Notes under the pieces: model-generated
What the model was told of the DNA's origin: nothing
The model's database searches: none
The model's input: only the letters and a program-made list of their open reading frames with translations
Made by a program: the position numbers and the translations under genes
Shown: piece by piece, positions 15,007 to 15,707 of the stretch
How the letters are laid out: each line of letters begins with the position of its first letter
Numbering within the stretch: the stretch's first letter is position 1
Origin: JBHHXR01 sp046757205
GTDB lineage: Bacteria > Pseudomonadota > Alphaproteobacteria > Rhodobacterales > Rhodobacteraceae
Direction of reading: 5' to 3'
Assembly: GCA_046757205.1 (NCBI GenBank)
Contig: JBHHXR010000056.1
Coordinates: 1-15,707, forward strand
Length of the DNA stretch: 15,707 bases

Positions 15007-15707
15007 CGATCGGCGCAGCCGCGGATGCCGGCCGGTCCGGCTACGGCCGCAACCACCTTGCCGGCATTCTCCGCGCCGCCTCGCTGGGCCGCGACGACGC
15101 GGTTTTCGCGACGGTCGAGGCCACCGGCGAGCGGATCACCTACGGCGCCTTTTTCCGCGGGGCGGAAAAGGCGGCGTCGGCGCTGGCACAGGCGGGTGTC
15201 AGGCCGGGTGACCGGGTGGCGGCGCAAACCGAAAAGTCGGTCCAGGCGCTGGCGCTGTACGTCGGCACGGTGCTGGCCGGCGGCGTCTACCTGCCGCTCA
15301 ACAGCGCATACAAACCCGCCGAGGTGGCCTATTTCCTGGCCGACGCCGAGCCGGCGGTGTTCGTCTGCGATCCGGCGCGGACAACGGAACTGGCGCCCTG
15401 CGCCGAGGCGGCGGGCGTAACCACGGTGCTGACGCTCGACGCGGCCGGCGGCGGCACCCTGAGCGAGCGCATTGCCGGCGCCGCTCCGGGTTTCGGGGCC
15501 GTGCCCCGCGCCGCCTGGGACACCGCCGCGATCCTCTATACGTCGGGCACCACCGGCCGGCCCAAGGGGGCGGTGCTCAGCCACCGGGCGCTGGCGTCGA
15601 ACTCGCTGACGCTGCGCGACATCTGGCGTTTCACCGCCGACGACGTGCTGATCCATGCCCTGCCGATCTTCCATACCCACGGCCTGTTCGTCGCTACCAA
15701 CGTGACG
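15003..15707 (+). CDS. matB: Malonyl-CoA synthetase-like acyl-CoA ligase, 3' end cut by the window edge
   Basis: This is the first 235 codons of an ANL-superfamily AMP-forming acyl-CoA synthetase (family length about 500), still open at the right edge. It adenylates a carboxylic acid and transfers it to coenzyme A. Seen are the start of the large domain (NHLAGILRAA, ITYGAFFRGAEKAASAL), LYVGTVLAGGVYLPLNSAY (86-103), the P-loop YTSGTTGRPKG (179-189), and ALPIFHTHGLFVATNV (219-234). That last block is characteristic of malonyl/methylmalonyl-CoA synthetases (MatB), the basis for the substrate call. The ATG overlaps the glycosyltransferase stop by 4 bases. The selective malonate-binding arginine lies beyond the window, so substrate is probable, not proven. 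Confidence 0.85.
   Translation, partial: MTIGAAADAGRSGYGRNHLAGILRAASLGRDDAVFATVEATGERITYGAFFRGAEKAASALAQAGVRPGDRVAAQTEKSVQALALYVGTVLAGGVYLPLNSAYKPAEVAYFLADAEPAVFVCDPARTTELAPCAEAAGVTTVLTLDAAGGGTLSERIAGAAPGFGAVPRAAWDTAAILYTSGTTGRPKGAVLSHRALASNSLTLRDIWRFTADDVLIHALPIFHTHGLFVATNVT

Overview
The window is about 64-65% GC by eye and reads as chromosomal DNA of an alphaproteobacterium. The evidence is the gene content and order: a secreted parvulin-type prolyl isomerase followed by argJ and mutT, divergent from secA, and a second block sfsA-map-radC with a short cinA-type gene divergent from sfsA. These arrangements are common in that class. I cannot name the genus from this sequence.

Layout. 1-1003 holds the 3' part of a ferrochelatase gene (hemH, +). 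1223-3859 is a tight minus-strand operon: prolyl isomerase (3859-2969), argJ (2955-1618) and mutT (1621-1223), with a 13-bp gap and then a 4-bp stop/start overlap. secA (4117-6825, +) is divergent from it. 7076-10466 holds two plus-strand envelope genes. The first is a membrane-anchored protein with an Ig-like N-terminal domain, a long Pro/Ala linker and a C-terminal beta domain resembling DUF2135. The second is a secreted fusion of a PstS-like solute-binding domain with an OmpA peptidoglycan-binding domain. They end 4 bp from the convergent radC. 10471-12802 is the minus-strand block sfsA, map, radC. 12853-13572 is a cinA-type gene, followed by tRNA-Leu(UAA) at 13636-13720. The last part is a GT4 glycosyltransferase (13810-15006) whose stop overlaps the start of a malonyl-CoA synthetase-like gene (matB type), which runs off the right edge.

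The main surprises are three. First, the methionine aminopeptidase gene is damaged: its Shine-Dalgarno, GTG start and first 30 codons are intact but end at TAG. The body continues in another frame with roughly 17 N-terminal codons missing, and a further 8 codons are missing inside the body, although all active-site residues remain. Second, two perfect, mutually exclusive hairpins lie just upstream of that start. Third, the Ig/DUF2135-like plus PstS-OmpA pair has no neighbour among characterised pathways and looks like an undescribed envelope system. The remaining genes are housekeeping (haem synthesis, arginine synthesis, nucleotide-pool cleaning, protein export and periplasmic folding). I saw no insertion sequence, CRISPR array, rRNA or phage gene.
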